The position numbers and the translations under genes were made by a program. Positions 11,286 through 22,154 of a stretch of DNA of 64,000 bases are shown here, piece by piece; the stretch's first letter is position 1, and each line of letters opens with the position of its first letter. Source of the DNA: an uncultured Alphaproteobacteria bacterium (GTDB lineage: Bacteria; Pseudomonadota; Alphaproteobacteria; Micropepsales; Micropepsaceae); the NCBI GenBank assembly GCA_903897605.1, contig CAIUCH010000030.1, positions 1 to 64,000 of the forward strand. The letters run 5' to 3'. The notes under the pieces were generated by a model, which made no database searches, was not told the DNA's origin, and saw only the letters and a program-made list of their open reading frames with translations.

Positions 11286-12197
11286 ATGATATGCGACGCC
11301 GTGCTTATTGCAGGCCCCACCGCGAGCGGCAAGTCCGCCGCGGCGCTCGCATTGGCGGATCATATCGGCGGCGTGGTGATCAATGCCGATTCCATGCAGG
11401 TCTATGCCGAAGCGCCCATCCTGACGGCACAGCCCGATGCCGAAGCGCGGGCCCGCGCGCCACATCTGTTGTACGGCCATGTCCCGGTGCGCGAGGTCTA
11501 TTCGGTCGGCCGTTACGCCGAGGATGCGCGCCGGGCGCTGGACCAGGCGCGAGCGATGAAAAAGATTCCGATCTTTGTCGGTGGCACCGGCCTCTATTTC
11601 ACGGCGCTGACGGATGGACTGGCGCAAGTGCCGCCCGTCCCGGCTAGGCTACGCGCCGAAGCGCGCGCGTTATTGGCGCAGATCGGTGTCGAGGAACTGC
11701 ACAAGCGCCTGGCGGCGCGCGATCCACAGACGGCGGCACAGCTTCGTCCCAGCGATCCGCAGCGTACCTTGCGCGCCTATGAAGTGTTCGCGGCGACGGG
11801 CCGGCCGTTGGCGCAATGGCAACGCGATAGCGGCGCGCCGTTGCTCAAGGGTCTTGCGCTGGCGCGATTCGTTCTCAATCCGCCGCGGCCGCTGCTGCGC
11901 GATCGTATCGGCCAGCGGTTCGAAGCCATGCTTGCGGCCGGCGGACAGGGTGAGGCGCTGGCCCTCGCCGGGCTCGATCCCGCCTTGCCGGCGGCCAAGT
12001 TGCTGGGTCTGCGTCCGCTGATCGCCCATGCCCGGGGCGAGCTGGACCGGGAAGCCGCAATTCTGCTTGCCGTTACCGCGACGCGACAATTTGCCAAGCG
12101 GCAAATGACTTGGTTTCGCAACCGGATGGGTGATTATGTCTGGATAGACCCATATTCAGGCAATATAGTTGCTTCATATGAGCAATTATCCGTATGA
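11286..12197 (+). CDS. miaA: tRNA dimethylallyltransferase
   Basis: AVLIAGPTASGKSAAALALA, INADSMQVY, VGGTGLYFTAL. Confidence 0.95.
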   Translation: MICDAVLIAGPTASGKSAAALALADHIGGVVINADSMQVYAEAPILTAQPDAEARARAPHLLYGHVPVREVYSVGRYAEDARRALDQARAMKKIPIFVGGTGLYFTALTDGLAQVPPVPARLRAEARALLAQIGVEELHKRLAARDPQTAAQLRPSDPQRTLRAYEVFAATGRPLAQWQRDSGAPLLKGLALARFVLNPPRPLLRDRIGQRFEAMLAAGGQGEALALAGLDPALPAAKLLGLRPLIAHARGELDREAAILLAVTATRQFAKRQMTWFRNRMGDYVWIDPYSGNIVASYEQLSV

Positions 12198-12203
12198 AAT
12201 TGC

Positions 12204-12232
12204 TTGACGGCAACCGCATCGCCCCCTTATCG
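12204..12232 (+). promoter_or_regulatory. Putative sigma70-type promoter of ilvBH: TTGACG-N17-TTATCG
   Basis: -35 at 12204-12209, 17-nt spacer, -10 at 12227-12232; expected start falls at or next to the leader ATG (12242). Confidence 0.6.
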
Positions 12233-12241
12233 TCCGGGCCG

Positions 12242-12292
12242 ATGAAAAACGCGGTCGTACTTATTGGAAGGCTGTCGCCCGGACGGGGCTGA
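12242..12292 (+). CDS. ilvB leader peptide MKNAVVLIGRLSPGRG
   Basis: 16-codon ORF with Val-Val-Leu-Ile run, followed by hairpins and a terminator, 94 nt before ilvB. Confidence 0.75.
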   Translation: MKNAVVLIGRLSPGRG

Positions 12293-12323
12293 ACCCCGTG
12301 TCACCGGACGGCGGCGTACGATC

Positions 12324-12347
12324 AAGGGGCGGAAACGCCCCTTTATC
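12324..12347 (+). terminator. Attenuator terminator AAGGGGCG-GAAA-CGCCCCTT-TATCTTT
   Basis: 8-bp perfect GC-rich stem, GAAA tetraloop, T-rich tail, between leader ORF and ilvB. Confidence 0.7.
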
Positions 12348-12385
12348 TTTGGTGCCAGAGCTACAGGCAGGAATTCGAGGGGAGT

Positions 12386-14182
12386 ATGAGCAAGAGCGAT
12401 ACATTGGCGGCTGCGCCCAAGCCCAAACAGGAAGCGGTTTCCCTGAGCGGCGCCGAGATGGTGGTGCGCGCGCTCAAGGATCAGGGCGTCACCCACATTT
12501 TCGGCTATCCCGGCGGTGCGGTGCTTCCGATTTATGATGCGCTCTTCGCGGACAATGGCATCACCCATGTGCTGGTGCGCCATGAACAGGGCGCCACCCA
12601 TGCGGCGGAAGGCTATGCCCGTTCCACCGGCAAGCCCGGCGTTGTGCTGGTGACATCTGGCCCCGGCGCCACCAATGCGGTGACCGGCCTGACCGATGCC
12701 TTGATGGATTCCATCCCCCTGATCGTCCTGACCGGCCAGGTGGCGACGCATCTGATCGGTACCGATGCCTTCCAGGAAGCCGATACCATCGGCATCACCC
12801 GCGCCTGCACCAAGCACAATTGGCTGGTGAAGGATGTGAACGATCTGTCGCGCATCCTGCATGAGGCGTTCCAGATCGCCACCGGCGGGCGGCCCGGTCC
12901 GGTGGTGGTCGATATTCCCAAGGACGTGCAATTCAAGACCGGCACCTATCTCACACCCGATGACGTGCATCATCGCAGCTACCGGCCCAAGACCGAGCCG
13001 GACGCGTCGGCGATCGCCCGCGCAGTTGAGATGATGGCTGCCGCCAAGCGGCCCATTTTTTACACCGGTGGCGGACTGATCAATTCGGGACCGAAGGCCA
13101 GCCAGGCCTTGCGCGAGCTGGCATCGCTGACCGGCTTTCCCGTGACCTCGACCTTGATGGGGCTGGGCGCTTTTCCCGCTTCCTCGCCGCAATGGCTGGG
13201 CATGCTGGGCATGCACGGCACCTACGAAGCCAACAATGCCATGCATGATTGCGACCTGATGGTCTGCCTGGGCGCGCGGTTCGACGATCGCGTCACCGGA
13301 CGGATTGATCTTTTCTCGCCCGGCTCGAAGAAAATTCATCTCGATATCGATCCGTCGCAGATCAACAAGATCGTGCGGGTTGATCTGGGCATCGTCGCCG
13401 ATGCCGGCAAGGCGATTACCGAGATGGTCAAGCTGTGGAAGGCGAAGGAAAAGAAGGCCGATGCGGCGGGGCTGAAAGACTGGTGGGCGCAGATCGAGCG
13501 CTGGCGTGCCAAACGCTCACTCGCCTATGAAGACTCCGAAGTGTTGATCAAGCCGCAATATGCCATCGACCGGCTGTATGCGCTGACGCGCGGCCGCGAT
13601 CTCTACATCACCACCGAAGTCGGCCAGCATCAGATGTGGGCGGCGCAGCGCTTCAAGTTCGAAGAGCCGAACCGCTGGATGACTTCGGGCGGGCTGGGCA
13701 CCATGGGCTATGGCCTGCCGGCGGCGGTGGGCGTGCAGATGGCGCATCCGGGCGCGCTGGTGATCGATATCGCCGGCGAAGCCAGCGTGCAGATGACGAT
13801 GCAGGAAATGTCGACGGCGGTGCAGTATAATCTGCCGATCAAGATCTTCATCCTGAACAACGAATATATGGGCATGGTGCGCCAGTGGCAGCAATTGCTG
13901 CATGGCGGGCGTTATTCCCATTCCTATTCCGAAGCCCTGCCGGATTTCGTCAAGATGGCGGAAGCCTTTGGCTGCCTGGGCCTGCGCGCCACCAAGCCAT
14001 TCGAACTCGATGCCAAGATCCAGGAGATGATCGACAGTCCCAAGCCGGTGCTGTTCGATTGCCGCGTCGACGCCACCGAGAATTGCTTTCCCATGATCCC
14101 GTCCGGGGCAGCGCATAATGCCATGATCCTGTCCAAGCTTTCCGAGGCTTCGGTGAGCGACGAAGGAAAGATGCTGGTGTGA
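12386..14182 (+). CDS. ilvB: Acetolactate synthase large subunit
   Basis: GYPGGAVLPIYDAL, RHEQGATHAAEGYARSTGKPGV, TPP-binding GEASVQMTMQE. Confidence 0.97.
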   Translation: MSKSDTLAAAPKPKQEAVSLSGAEMVVRALKDQGVTHIFGYPGGAVLPIYDALFADNGITHVLVRHEQGATHAAEGYARSTGKPGVVLVTSGPGATNAVTGLTDALMDSIPLIVLTGQVATHLIGTDAFQEADTIGITRACTKHNWLVKDVNDLSRILHEAFQIATGGRPGPVVVDIPKDVQFKTGTYLTPDDVHHRSYRPKTEPDASAIARAVEMMAAAKRPIFYTGGGLINSGPKASQALRELASLTGFPVTSTLMGLGAFPASSPQWLGMLGMHGTYEANNAMHDCDLMVCLGARFDDRVTGRIDLFSPGSKKIHLDIDPSQINKIVRVDLGIVADAGKAITEMVKLWKAKEKKADAAGLKDWWAQIERWRAKRSLAYEDSEVLIKPQYAIDRLYALTRGRDLYITTEVGQHQMWAAQRFKFEEPNRWMTSGGLGTMGYGLPAAVGVQMAHPGALVIDIAGEASVQMTMQEMSTAVQYNLPIKIFILNNEYMGMVRQWQQLLHGGRYSHSYSEALPDFVKMAEAFGCLGLRATKPFELDAKIQEMIDSPKPVLFDCRVDATENCFPMIPSGAAHNAMILSKLSEASVSDEGKMLV

Positions 14183-14670
14183 TGGCAAACGAACGTCACA
14201 CTTTGACCGCCCTAGTCGACAATGAGGCGGGCATCCTGGCCCGCGTCGTCGGCCTGTTTTCCGCGCGCGGCTACAATATCGAGAGCCTGACGGTGGCCGA
14301 GGTCGATCCGGCCCAGAGCACCTCGCGCATCACCGTCGTCACCTCGGGGCCGCCCCAGGTGATCGAGCAGATCGAGGCGCAGCTGCGGCGCCTGGTGCCG
14401 GTCCATGCCGTCACCAACTGGACCTTCGCCACCGGCGGCATCGAGCGTGAAATGGCACTGGTGAAAACCTCCGGCGCCGACCAGGCCGCGGCAAAAACGG
14501 CGGCGGCGAAATTCGGCGCCCGCATCCTGGACGATAGGGGGCAGACCACGGTGTTCGAGCTCACGGACTCGCCCGCCCGAATTTCCAGCTTCCTCGAAAC
14601 CATGCGGTCCCTGGGGCTTAGCGATGTTTCGCGCACCGGTGTGGCCGCCATCAGCCGCGACACCGCCTGA
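14182..14670 (+). CDS. ilvH: Acetolactate synthase small subunit
   Basis: HTLTALVDNEAGILARVVGLFSARGYNIESLTV; ATG overlaps the ilvB TGA. Confidence 0.96.
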   Translation: MANERHTLTALVDNEAGILARVVGLFSARGYNIESLTVAEVDPAQSTSRITVVTSGPPQVIEQIEAQLRRLVPVHAVTNWTFATGGIEREMALVKTSGADQAAAKTAAAKFGARILDDRGQTTVFELTDSPARISSFLETMRSLGLSDVSRTGVAAISRDTA

Positions 14671-14734
14671 TCATCATTTGCAACCATGTGACATAAGTGC
14701 CGAAACAATTGCCCCGCCGGGCGCAACTGGATAA

Positions 14735-15780
<1,046 letters not shown>

Positions 15781-15781
<1 letters not shown>

Positions 15782-15878
15782 GGGCTAGTCTTTTGCGCTC
15801 CGAGTTCGTCGCGCGTGCTCACGTACGTTCGTACGCTCCGCGCGACGCTCCTGCTCAGATCGCAAAATACTACGCCCC
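15781..15878. other. Long nested intergenic hairpin directly after the ilvC stop codon
   Basis: GGGGC/GCCCC, TAGT/ACTA, TTTTGCG/CGCAAAA, CGTCGCGCG/CGCGCGACG and CGTAC/GTACG nest around one axis. Confidence 0.7.
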
Positions 15879-15893
15879 AGTGAGGGGATTGCG

Positions 15894-16376
15894 ATGACAC
15901 GACGTCCGCCCATTCCATCGCCGCCGCATCATGGCGGTTGCCTGTGCGGCGCGGCGCGCGATCGCGTGGACGTGCCGCCCATGGCGATCAATGCCTGTCA
16001 TTGCCAGGATTGCCGCAAGCTGACCGGCGCCGCCAACCTGCTGATGGTGGCGGTGCCGCGCGATGGTTTCCATCATCTGTCGGGCGCGGTCGACCGTTTT
16101 CGCAAGCGGGCGGATTCCGGGCGCGAGGTCGATATCATCCGCTGCGCGGTCTGCGGCACCAGGCTGTGGCACGAACCGCTAGCGTCTCCGGCGCTGCTGT
16201 TTTTCGCGGCGGGCACCTTGGACGAGTCCGACTGGGCGATTCCGACATCGCACATCTGGATCGAAAAAGCCGCGCCCGGCACATCCTTCCAACCGGACGC
16301 GATTCAGGTGCAAGGCCAGCCGGCGACACGCGATGTGTTGTTCGACGCGTTCGCCGCCGTCTACGCCAAATCCTGA
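15894..16376 (+). CDS. GFA/CENP-V family zinc-binding protein
   Basis: GGCLCGA, CHCQDCRKLTG, CAVCGTRLW. Confidence 0.88.
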   Translation: MTRRPPIPSPPHHGGCLCGAARDRVDVPPMAINACHCQDCRKLTGAANLLMVAVPRDGFHHLSGAVDRFRKRADSGREVDIIRCAVCGTRLWHEPLASPALLFFAAGTLDESDWAIPTSHIWIEKAAPGTSFQPDAIQVQGQPATRDVLFDAFAAVYAKS

Positions 16377-16385
16377 GACACGAAA

Positions 16386-17684
16386 TTACGTCGGGTTTTC
16401 CAGGCTGAAGAGCGCCGCATCGTCATCGTAGGAGAACAGCTCTCCAAATCGCGCCCAGCTCACCACCGTCTTCAGCGAATCCTCCGCCGCGTCCTCGGCC
16501 ATATGGTCTTCCAGTTCGTCCAGGAAGCGGGTCTTGGGCGCGGAATGGCTGGCGCGTTCGTCCAGCACCCGGCGGATATGGGTCGCCAGCGGCACATTGC
16601 CGATCAGGGCGCGGGAGAAAATCTCCTTGCGCTCATTGAGATCGGCGTCGGCGAAGCGCTTGCCCATATGGGTGAGCCGGATGTCGCCGCCTTCGATCTC
16701 CGCCAGGCGCAAAAGCTGCATCGCTTCGGCGACGGGGAAGAGTTCGTCGACTTCCAGTTCCTGTTCATAGGCAATGTCGGGAAGGTCGGCCTTGCCGTCA
16801 TAGGGCGCCGCCGCCAGCGCCTCGATCAGGCCGGCGATCTGGTTGGGCGAGACATGCACCAGCGGCATTTCGATGCCGGCATTGGCCCGCGCCTGCTGTT
16901 CGCGCAGACGTTCGACCCGCCGCGCCGTCATCTCGACATAGATCTGATCGACATAATGCTCGAACTGGGGCGAGGTGCGGTCGCGCGGCTGGGGCAGGTC
17001 GATCTTGATTTCCGAACTGACCCGGCCGGGATTGGACGAGAACAGCAGCACCCGGTCGCACATCAGGACGGCTTCCTCGATATTGTGAGTGACCAGGATG
17101 ATGCCCTTGATCGGCAGCTTGCCGTTGCCCCACAGCTCGATCAGATCGGTGCGCAGATTTTCCGCCGTCAGCACGTCCAGGGCGCTGAAGGGTTCGTCCA
17201 TCAGAAGAATGTTGGGATGCACCACCACGGCGCGGGCAAAGCCCACGCGCTGGCGCATGCCGCCGGACAATTCGCGCGGATAGGCGCTCTCGTATCCGTC
17301 CAGGCCGATCAGATCGATGGCGGCCAGCGCGCGGGCGCGAATCTCTTTCTGCGGCAGGCCAAGCGCCTCCAGTCCCAGCTGCACATTCTCCAGCACCGAA
17401 AGCCAGGGAAACAGCGCGAAGCCCTGGAACACCATCGCCACGCCTTGAGCCGGGCCTTCGATCGGCGCGCCCATATAAGAAAGATTGCCCCCTTGCGGCT
17501 TCGACAGCCCGGCGATCAAGCGCAGGAGCGTGGATTTGCCCGAACCGGAGCGGCCCAGCAGGCCGACAATCTCGCCCTGTTTCAAGGTGAGATTGACATC
17601 GTCCAGCACCAGCAATTCCTCGCCCTGGCCGCGCGGGAAGGTGCGGCGGACATGGGAGACTTCGAGCAGGTTTGTGTTTGCCAT
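16386..17684 (-). CDS. ABC transporter ATPase, nitrate/sulfonate/taurine type, with C-terminal AAA-associated domain
   Basis: GLLGRSGSGKSTLLRLIAGL, LSGGMRQRVGFARA, ~180-aa C-terminal extension. Confidence 0.88.
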   Translation of the reverse strand: MANTNLLEVSHVRRTFPRGQGEELLVLDDVNLTLKQGEIVGLLGRSGSGKSTLLRLIAGLSKPQGGNLSYMGAPIEGPAQGVAMVFQGFALFPWLSVLENVQLGLEALGLPQKEIRARALAAIDLIGLDGYESAYPRELSGGMRQRVGFARAVVVHPNILLMDEPFSALDVLTAENLRTDLIELWGNGKLPIKGIILVTHNIEEAVLMCDRVLLFSSNPGRVSSEIKIDLPQPRDRTSPQFEHYVDQIYVEMTARRVERLREQQARANAGIEMPLVHVSPNQIAGLIEALAAAPYDGKADLPDIAYEQELEVDELFPVAEAMQLLRLAEIEGGDIRLTHMGKRFADADLNERKEIFSRALIGNVPLATHIRRVLDERASHSAPKTRFLDELEDHMAEDAAEDSLKTVVSWARFGELFSYDDDAALFSLENPT

Positions 17685-17692
17685 GGCCAACC

Positions 17693-19426
17693 TCAGGTCA
17701 AACGGAATTTGCGTTCGGCGTACCAGTAAAGCGGACGCCACAGGATGCGGTTCACCACCACCACGAAGAAGCTCATCACCGCCGTACCCAGGACGACGCG
17801 GCGAAAGTCGCCCACGCTGACGGCGTCGGCGATATAGGCGCCCAGCCCATGGGCGTGCAGCGTGCGGCTGCCCCAGCTTGCCACCTCCGCCACGATGCTG
17901 GCGTTCCACGAGCCGCCCGATGCGGTGATCGCGCCGGTGACGTAATAGGGAAACACCGAAGGCAGCGCCACCTTGCGCCACCATAGCCAGCCGCTGACCC
18001 CGAGATTGTCGGAGGCGTCGCGCAATTCCTTGGGCATGGCGCTGGCGCCCGCGATCACGTTGAACAGGATGTACCATTGGGTGCCCAGCACCATCAGCGG
18101 CGACAGCCAGATATCGGGATTGAGACCCCATATCACGATCACCGACACCGCCAGCGGAAACAGGATATTGGCGGGGAAGGCGGCGAGGAATTGCGCCACC
18201 GGCTGCACCCAGCGGGTGAGCCCGGGCCGCAGCCCCACATAAATTCCGATCGGCGTCCAGATCACGCTGGCCAGCGCGATCAGCACCACCACCCGCACCA
18301 GGGTGATCACGCCCAGGCCCATCGCGGTGCCGAGATCGCCCCAGGTGAGATTGGCATGAGCGAATTCATAAATCCGCCAGGCGCCAAAGGCCCCCAGCAT
18401 CGCCAGGATCGCGTACCACAGAAGATTGGCGATGCGGCTGTCATATTCGCGGGTTGCCGCGCGAAGGCCGAAGGAGGCGGGGCGCAGCTGATAGCTCCAG
18501 CGCATCATCGCATCGAACGGCGCCGTCATCACATCCACCAGATTGGACCGGCGCAGCATGGTGAGGACCCAGCTCTGCGGCTGTTCCTCGGACTGCTCAT
18601 CGTCGATGCGGAAGCGGTCGGCCCAGGCGATCAGGGGGCGGAACAGGAGCTGGTCATAGATCAGGATCACCACCAGCATGGCGAAGATCGCCTCGAAGAT
18701 GGCGGGCAGATTTTTCTGGGCGATCGCCACCGCGATCCAAGAGCCGATGCCGGGCAGCGCGATGTTGGTCTTGCCCACGCTGATGGCCTCGGAGATGGTG
18801 ACGAAGAACCAGCCGCCCGACATGCTCATCATCATGTTCCAGATCAGAGGCGGCATGGCGAAGGGCGCTTCGATCCGCCAGAAACGCGCCCATGCGCCCA
18901 GGCCGAACATGCGGCCGGCCTCTTCCAGCTCCGGCGGCACCGTGCGCAGCGACTGGTAGAAGCTGAAGGCCATGTTCCAGGCCTGGCCGGTGAAGATGGT
19001 GAAGACGCAGGCCAGTTCGGCGCCGAAGATGCGACCCGGCGACAGTGACAGGAACCACACAATGGTGACCGACAGGAAGGACAGGATCGGCACCGATTGC
19101 AGGATGTCCAGCAGCGGCACCAGCAGGTTGCCGGCACGAGGGCTTTTCGCCGCCCAGGTGGCATAGGTGAAGGTGAAGCCCAAGGACACGCCCATCGCGA
19201 TCAGCATCCGCAATGCGGTCCGCAGCGCGTATCCCGGCAAGTTGGCGGGATCGAGATACAGATCGTGGCCCGTGATGGAGCTGAGCGGATGCACCAGGAA
19301 GCGGCTGACATCGGCGAAGGCGACGATGAAGCCAAGCACCATCACCGCCGCCAGCAGGTCCCAGCGGCTGGGCAGCAGGCGGCGCGCTTCAATCGAGACG
19401 GGCGGCAGGATCTTCATGTCCGGCAA
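17693..19426 (-). CDS. ABC transporter permease with two fused inner-membrane domains
   Basis: 577 aa; two EAA-like loops (LEEAGRMFGLGAWARFWRIEAPFA and LRDASDNLGVSGWLWWRKVALPS). Confidence 0.88.
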   Translation of the reverse strand: MPDMKILPPVSIEARRLLPSRWDLLAAVMVLGFIVAFADVSRFLVHPLSSITGHDLYLDPANLPGYALRTALRMLIAMGVSLGFTFTYATWAAKSPRAGNLLVPLLDILQSVPILSFLSVTIVWFLSLSPGRIFGAELACVFTIFTGQAWNMAFSFYQSLRTVPPELEEAGRMFGLGAWARFWRIEAPFAMPPLIWNMMMSMSGGWFFVTISEAISVGKTNIALPGIGSWIAVAIAQKNLPAIFEAIFAMLVVILIYDQLLFRPLIAWADRFRIDDEQSEEQPQSWVLTMLRRSNLVDVMTAPFDAMMRWSYQLRPASFGLRAATREYDSRIANLLWYAILAMLGAFGAWRIYEFAHANLTWGDLGTAMGLGVITLVRVVVLIALASVIWTPIGIYVGLRPGLTRWVQPVAQFLAAFPANILFPLAVSVIVIWGLNPDIWLSPLMVLGTQWYILFNVIAGASAMPKELRDASDNLGVSGWLWWRKVALPSVFPYYVTGAITASGGSWNASIVAEVASWGSRTLHAHGLGAYIADAVSVGDFRRVVLGTAVMSFFVVVVNRILWRPLYWYAERKFRLT

Positions 19427-19527
19427 GCCTTCGGATTAGCGGGTGCGGTTGAAACAAGCACTTCACGTGTTCGCGTGAAGGCTATGTGACAATCCTTGGC
19501 GTTCTATTGTCGCGCCAGCACGTCAAG

Positions 19528-21099
19528 TCAATAACGCAGACGCTGGTCCAGCCAGGCCGCGGTCGCGGCAGGGGTCTGTTTGTCCTGATCGCGGTCCACC
19601 ATCAGGTTGGCCTGTTGCATCAGGGTTAAGGAAATGCCGCCGATCAGGGGCTTCAGCGCCGCCAGAAAATGCGCGTCATGGGCATGGGCCGGACCCACCA
19701 GCAGCATCGCATCATAGGGCGGCAAGGCCGCCTGGGGATCGGCCAGGATGACAAGGCCAAAGCGCGCGATGCGGCCGTCGCTGGAAAAGGCCGAGACCAC
19801 ATCGGCATCTCCGCTCATCACCGCCCGGTAGAGAAAATCAGGCTGATATTGCCGCCGCTTCAAACTGCCAAGTCCGTATGCCGTGTTCACCGCGCGCCAT
19901 TCCGGCCGGGAGAAAATCTCGAAATCGCCCCCGATCCGCAGCTGCGGATGGTTGGCGAGATCGGCAAGGCTCTTGATGTGAAGGGCCTGGGCGCGGTCCG
20001 CCCGCATGGCGAAAATGTAAGCATTCTCGAAGCCCAGCGAACCCAGCGAGGTGACCGCATAATGCGCCGCCATCCAGCCGGCGAGCTGGTCCTGCATCGC
20101 CTGGCGGCCGGGCATGTCGGTCCGATGCATCACATTGCCCCACAAGGTGCCGGAATAATCGACATAGGCATCGATGTCGCCGGCGCCGAGCGCGCGAAAT
20201 GCGATGGTCGAACCCAGATCGCTTTTCAGGCTGACGGTGAAGCCCTCGCGCTTAAGGCGCCGCGCCATCAATTCGGCCAGGATATATTGCTCGTCGAAAT
20301 TCTTGGCCCCGATCACGATGCCGTGGCGCGGACCGGACGCCAGGCCAGAGGTCAGGCCGGAGGCCAGACCCGGCACCAGCGCAGCGAAGATCACGGCCAC
20401 CAGACCGAGGCCTGCCAGGATCAAGCGCGGCCGCGAGCGCAAGGCCAATCCGGCGCCGGCGGTCGCCAGCAGCAGATCCAGCACCAGCGCCAGCACCGCA
20501 GCCGCGACGCAGCCGAACAGCACGAACACCCAATTCTCGATCTGCAGCCCGGTGAAGATGTAGTTGCCCAGGCTGGTCTGGCCGATGGGGGTGGAGAGAG
20601 TGGTGATGCCCACCACCCAGACCGTGGCGGTCCGGATGCCTGCCAGGATCTGCGGCGCGGCCAGCGGCAACTCGACCTTGAACAAAGACTGGCGCGGGGT
20701 CATGCCCACGCCCTTCGCCGCCATCAGAATGGCCGGGTCCAGTCCCTCCAGCGCGGTGACGACATTGCGCAGGATCGGCAGCATCGCATAGAGCGTCAGC
20801 GCCAGCAGGGCCGGCAGAAAGCCCAGGGCGCGGAATGAAAAGCCGAACAGATCCTGCGTCACCACCGACAGCGCCAGCAGCAGCGGATAGAACAGCGCCA
20901 AAAGGGCGAGGCCCGGAATGGTCTGGATCACGCTGACCATGGCCAGCAGCGGCGTCCCCAGACGGGTGCTGCGGGCCGCGATCATCCCCAGCGGCACGCT
21001 GATCGCCACGCCCAGGAGCAGCGCCGAAACGCTGAGAATGACATGCTGGCCTAAATAATCGGGCAGGAGCGCCCAGGCTTCGCGAAAGCTGTCGTTCAT
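19528..21099 (-). CDS. Glycine betaine/choline-type ABC permease fused to substrate-binding domain (OpuF-like)
   Basis: N-terminal permease; C-terminal IVIGAKNFDEQYILAELMARRL...DAYVDYSGTLW (OpuAC-type). Confidence 0.86.
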   Translation of the reverse strand: MNDSFREAWALLPDYLGQHVILSVSALLLGVAISVPLGMIAARSTRLGTPLLAMVSVIQTIPGLALLALFYPLLLALSVVTQDLFGFSFRALGFLPALLALTLYAMLPILRNVVTALEGLDPAILMAAKGVGMTPRQSLFKVELPLAAPQILAGIRTATVWVVGITTLSTPIGQTSLGNYIFTGLQIENWVFVLFGCVAAAVLALVLDLLLATAGAGLALRSRPRLILAGLGLVAVIFAALVPGLASGLTSGLASGPRHGIVIGAKNFDEQYILAELMARRLKREGFTVSLKSDLGSTIAFRALGAGDIDAYVDYSGTLWGNVMHRTDMPGRQAMQDQLAGWMAAHYAVTSLGSLGFENAYIFAMRADRAQALHIKSLADLANHPQLRIGGDFEIFSRPEWRAVNTAYGLGSLKRRQYQPDFLYRAVMSGDADVVSAFSSDGRIARFGLVILADPQAALPPYDAMLLVGPAHAHDAHFLAALKPLIGGISLTLMQQANLMVDRDQDKQTPAATAAWLDQRLRY

Positions 21100-21860
21100 G
21101 CGTTCAGCGTTTCGGCCAGGGCGCGGGCACGGCGGCGCGGGGTCTCGATCAACTGGGCGACGAAATCGTTGGCGGGACGGGTCACCAGCTCGCGCGGCGT
21201 GCCGATCTGCACCAGATGACCATCGCGCATCACCGCGATGCGGTCGGCCATCAGCAGCGCCTCGGTCATGTCATGGGTCACCATCAAGGTGGTGAGTTCA
21301 AGCCGCTGATGGATGGCGCGGACATCGGCGGCAACAGCTTCGCGGGTCACCGGGTCCAGGGCGCCGAAAGGCTCGTCCAGCAGCAGAATGGGAGGCTTGG
21401 CCGCCAGCGCCCGGGCCAGGGCCACGCGCTGGCGCTGGCCGCCGGACAATTCCTGCGGGCGGCGGCTGCCGAAAGTGCCGTCACCGAGCTGGACCATCTC
21501 CAGCAGCTCATGCACCCGCAGGTTGATCCGGTCCTTGTCCCAGCCCAGCAAGCGAGGGGTCACGGCGATGTTCTCCGCCACCGTCATATGCGGAAAAAGA
21601 CCAGCTTCCTGAAAGACATAGCCGATACCGCGGCGCAGCAAGACCGGGTCTGATTCGAGAATATTTTGACCTTGGATCCGGATATCGCCGCCATCGGGTT
21701 CGACCAGCCGGTTGACCATATTGAGGGTGGTGGTCTTGCCGGACCCCGATGGCCCGATCAGGACCAGGAACTCCCCCACCGGCACCGAGAAGGTGAGACC
21801 CGACACCGCCAGGGCTTCGGACCCGGCATAAGCCTTGGAAAGATTAAGAATTTCGATCAA
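21096..21860 (-). CDS. Glycine betaine/choline-type ABC transporter ATPase
   Basis: LIGPSGSGKTTTLNMVNRLVEPDGG, LSGGQRQRVALARALA; overlaps the downstream gene by 4 nt. Confidence 0.9.
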   Translation of the reverse strand: MIEILNLSKAYAGSEALAVSGLTFSVPVGEFLVLIGPSGSGKTTTLNMVNRLVEPDGGDIRIQGQNILESDPVLLRRGIGYVFQEAGLFPHMTVAENIAVTPRLLGWDKDRINLRVHELLEMVQLGDGTFGSRRPQELSGGQRQRVALARALAAKPPILLLDEPFGALDPVTREAVAADVRAIHQRLELTTLMVTHDMTEALLMADRIAVMRDGHLVQIGTPRELVTRPANDFVAQLIETPRRRARALAETLNA

Positions 21861-22025
21861 TGGAATTTGGTTACTTTTTGCCTGGCCCCATCCTGCGCGC
21901 CCTTGCTCTTTCGCGCAAATTTGGCGTAAAACCGCCCGAACGAAGGAAAAAAACGGTGATTTTCCCGCCGCTTAACCCTTCGTGGGCAGACTTGCGAATT
22001 CGGCGGGCGGAACGGCGAACGGTTC

Positions 22026-22154
22026 ATGACGAAGGGCTTACGCGGCAGAAAGACTTTGGGTGGAATTTCCGCCCCAGGTGCCGTGTGCCCAGTTTCGAAA
22101 GCCCGTCCTTCCCTCGGTTCTTCGTACGCGCTTCTTCTTCTTAGCAGCCCCTAG
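22026..22154 (+). CDS. leuA leader peptide, ...SSYALLLLSSP (42 aa from ATG, or 23 aa from in-frame GTG at 22083)
   Basis: Four consecutive CTT Leu codons (22131-22142) shortly before a TAG, 97 nt before leuA, followed by a long hairpin. Confidence 0.7.
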   Translation: MTKGLRGRKTLGGISAPGAVCPVSKARPSLGSSYALLLLSSP

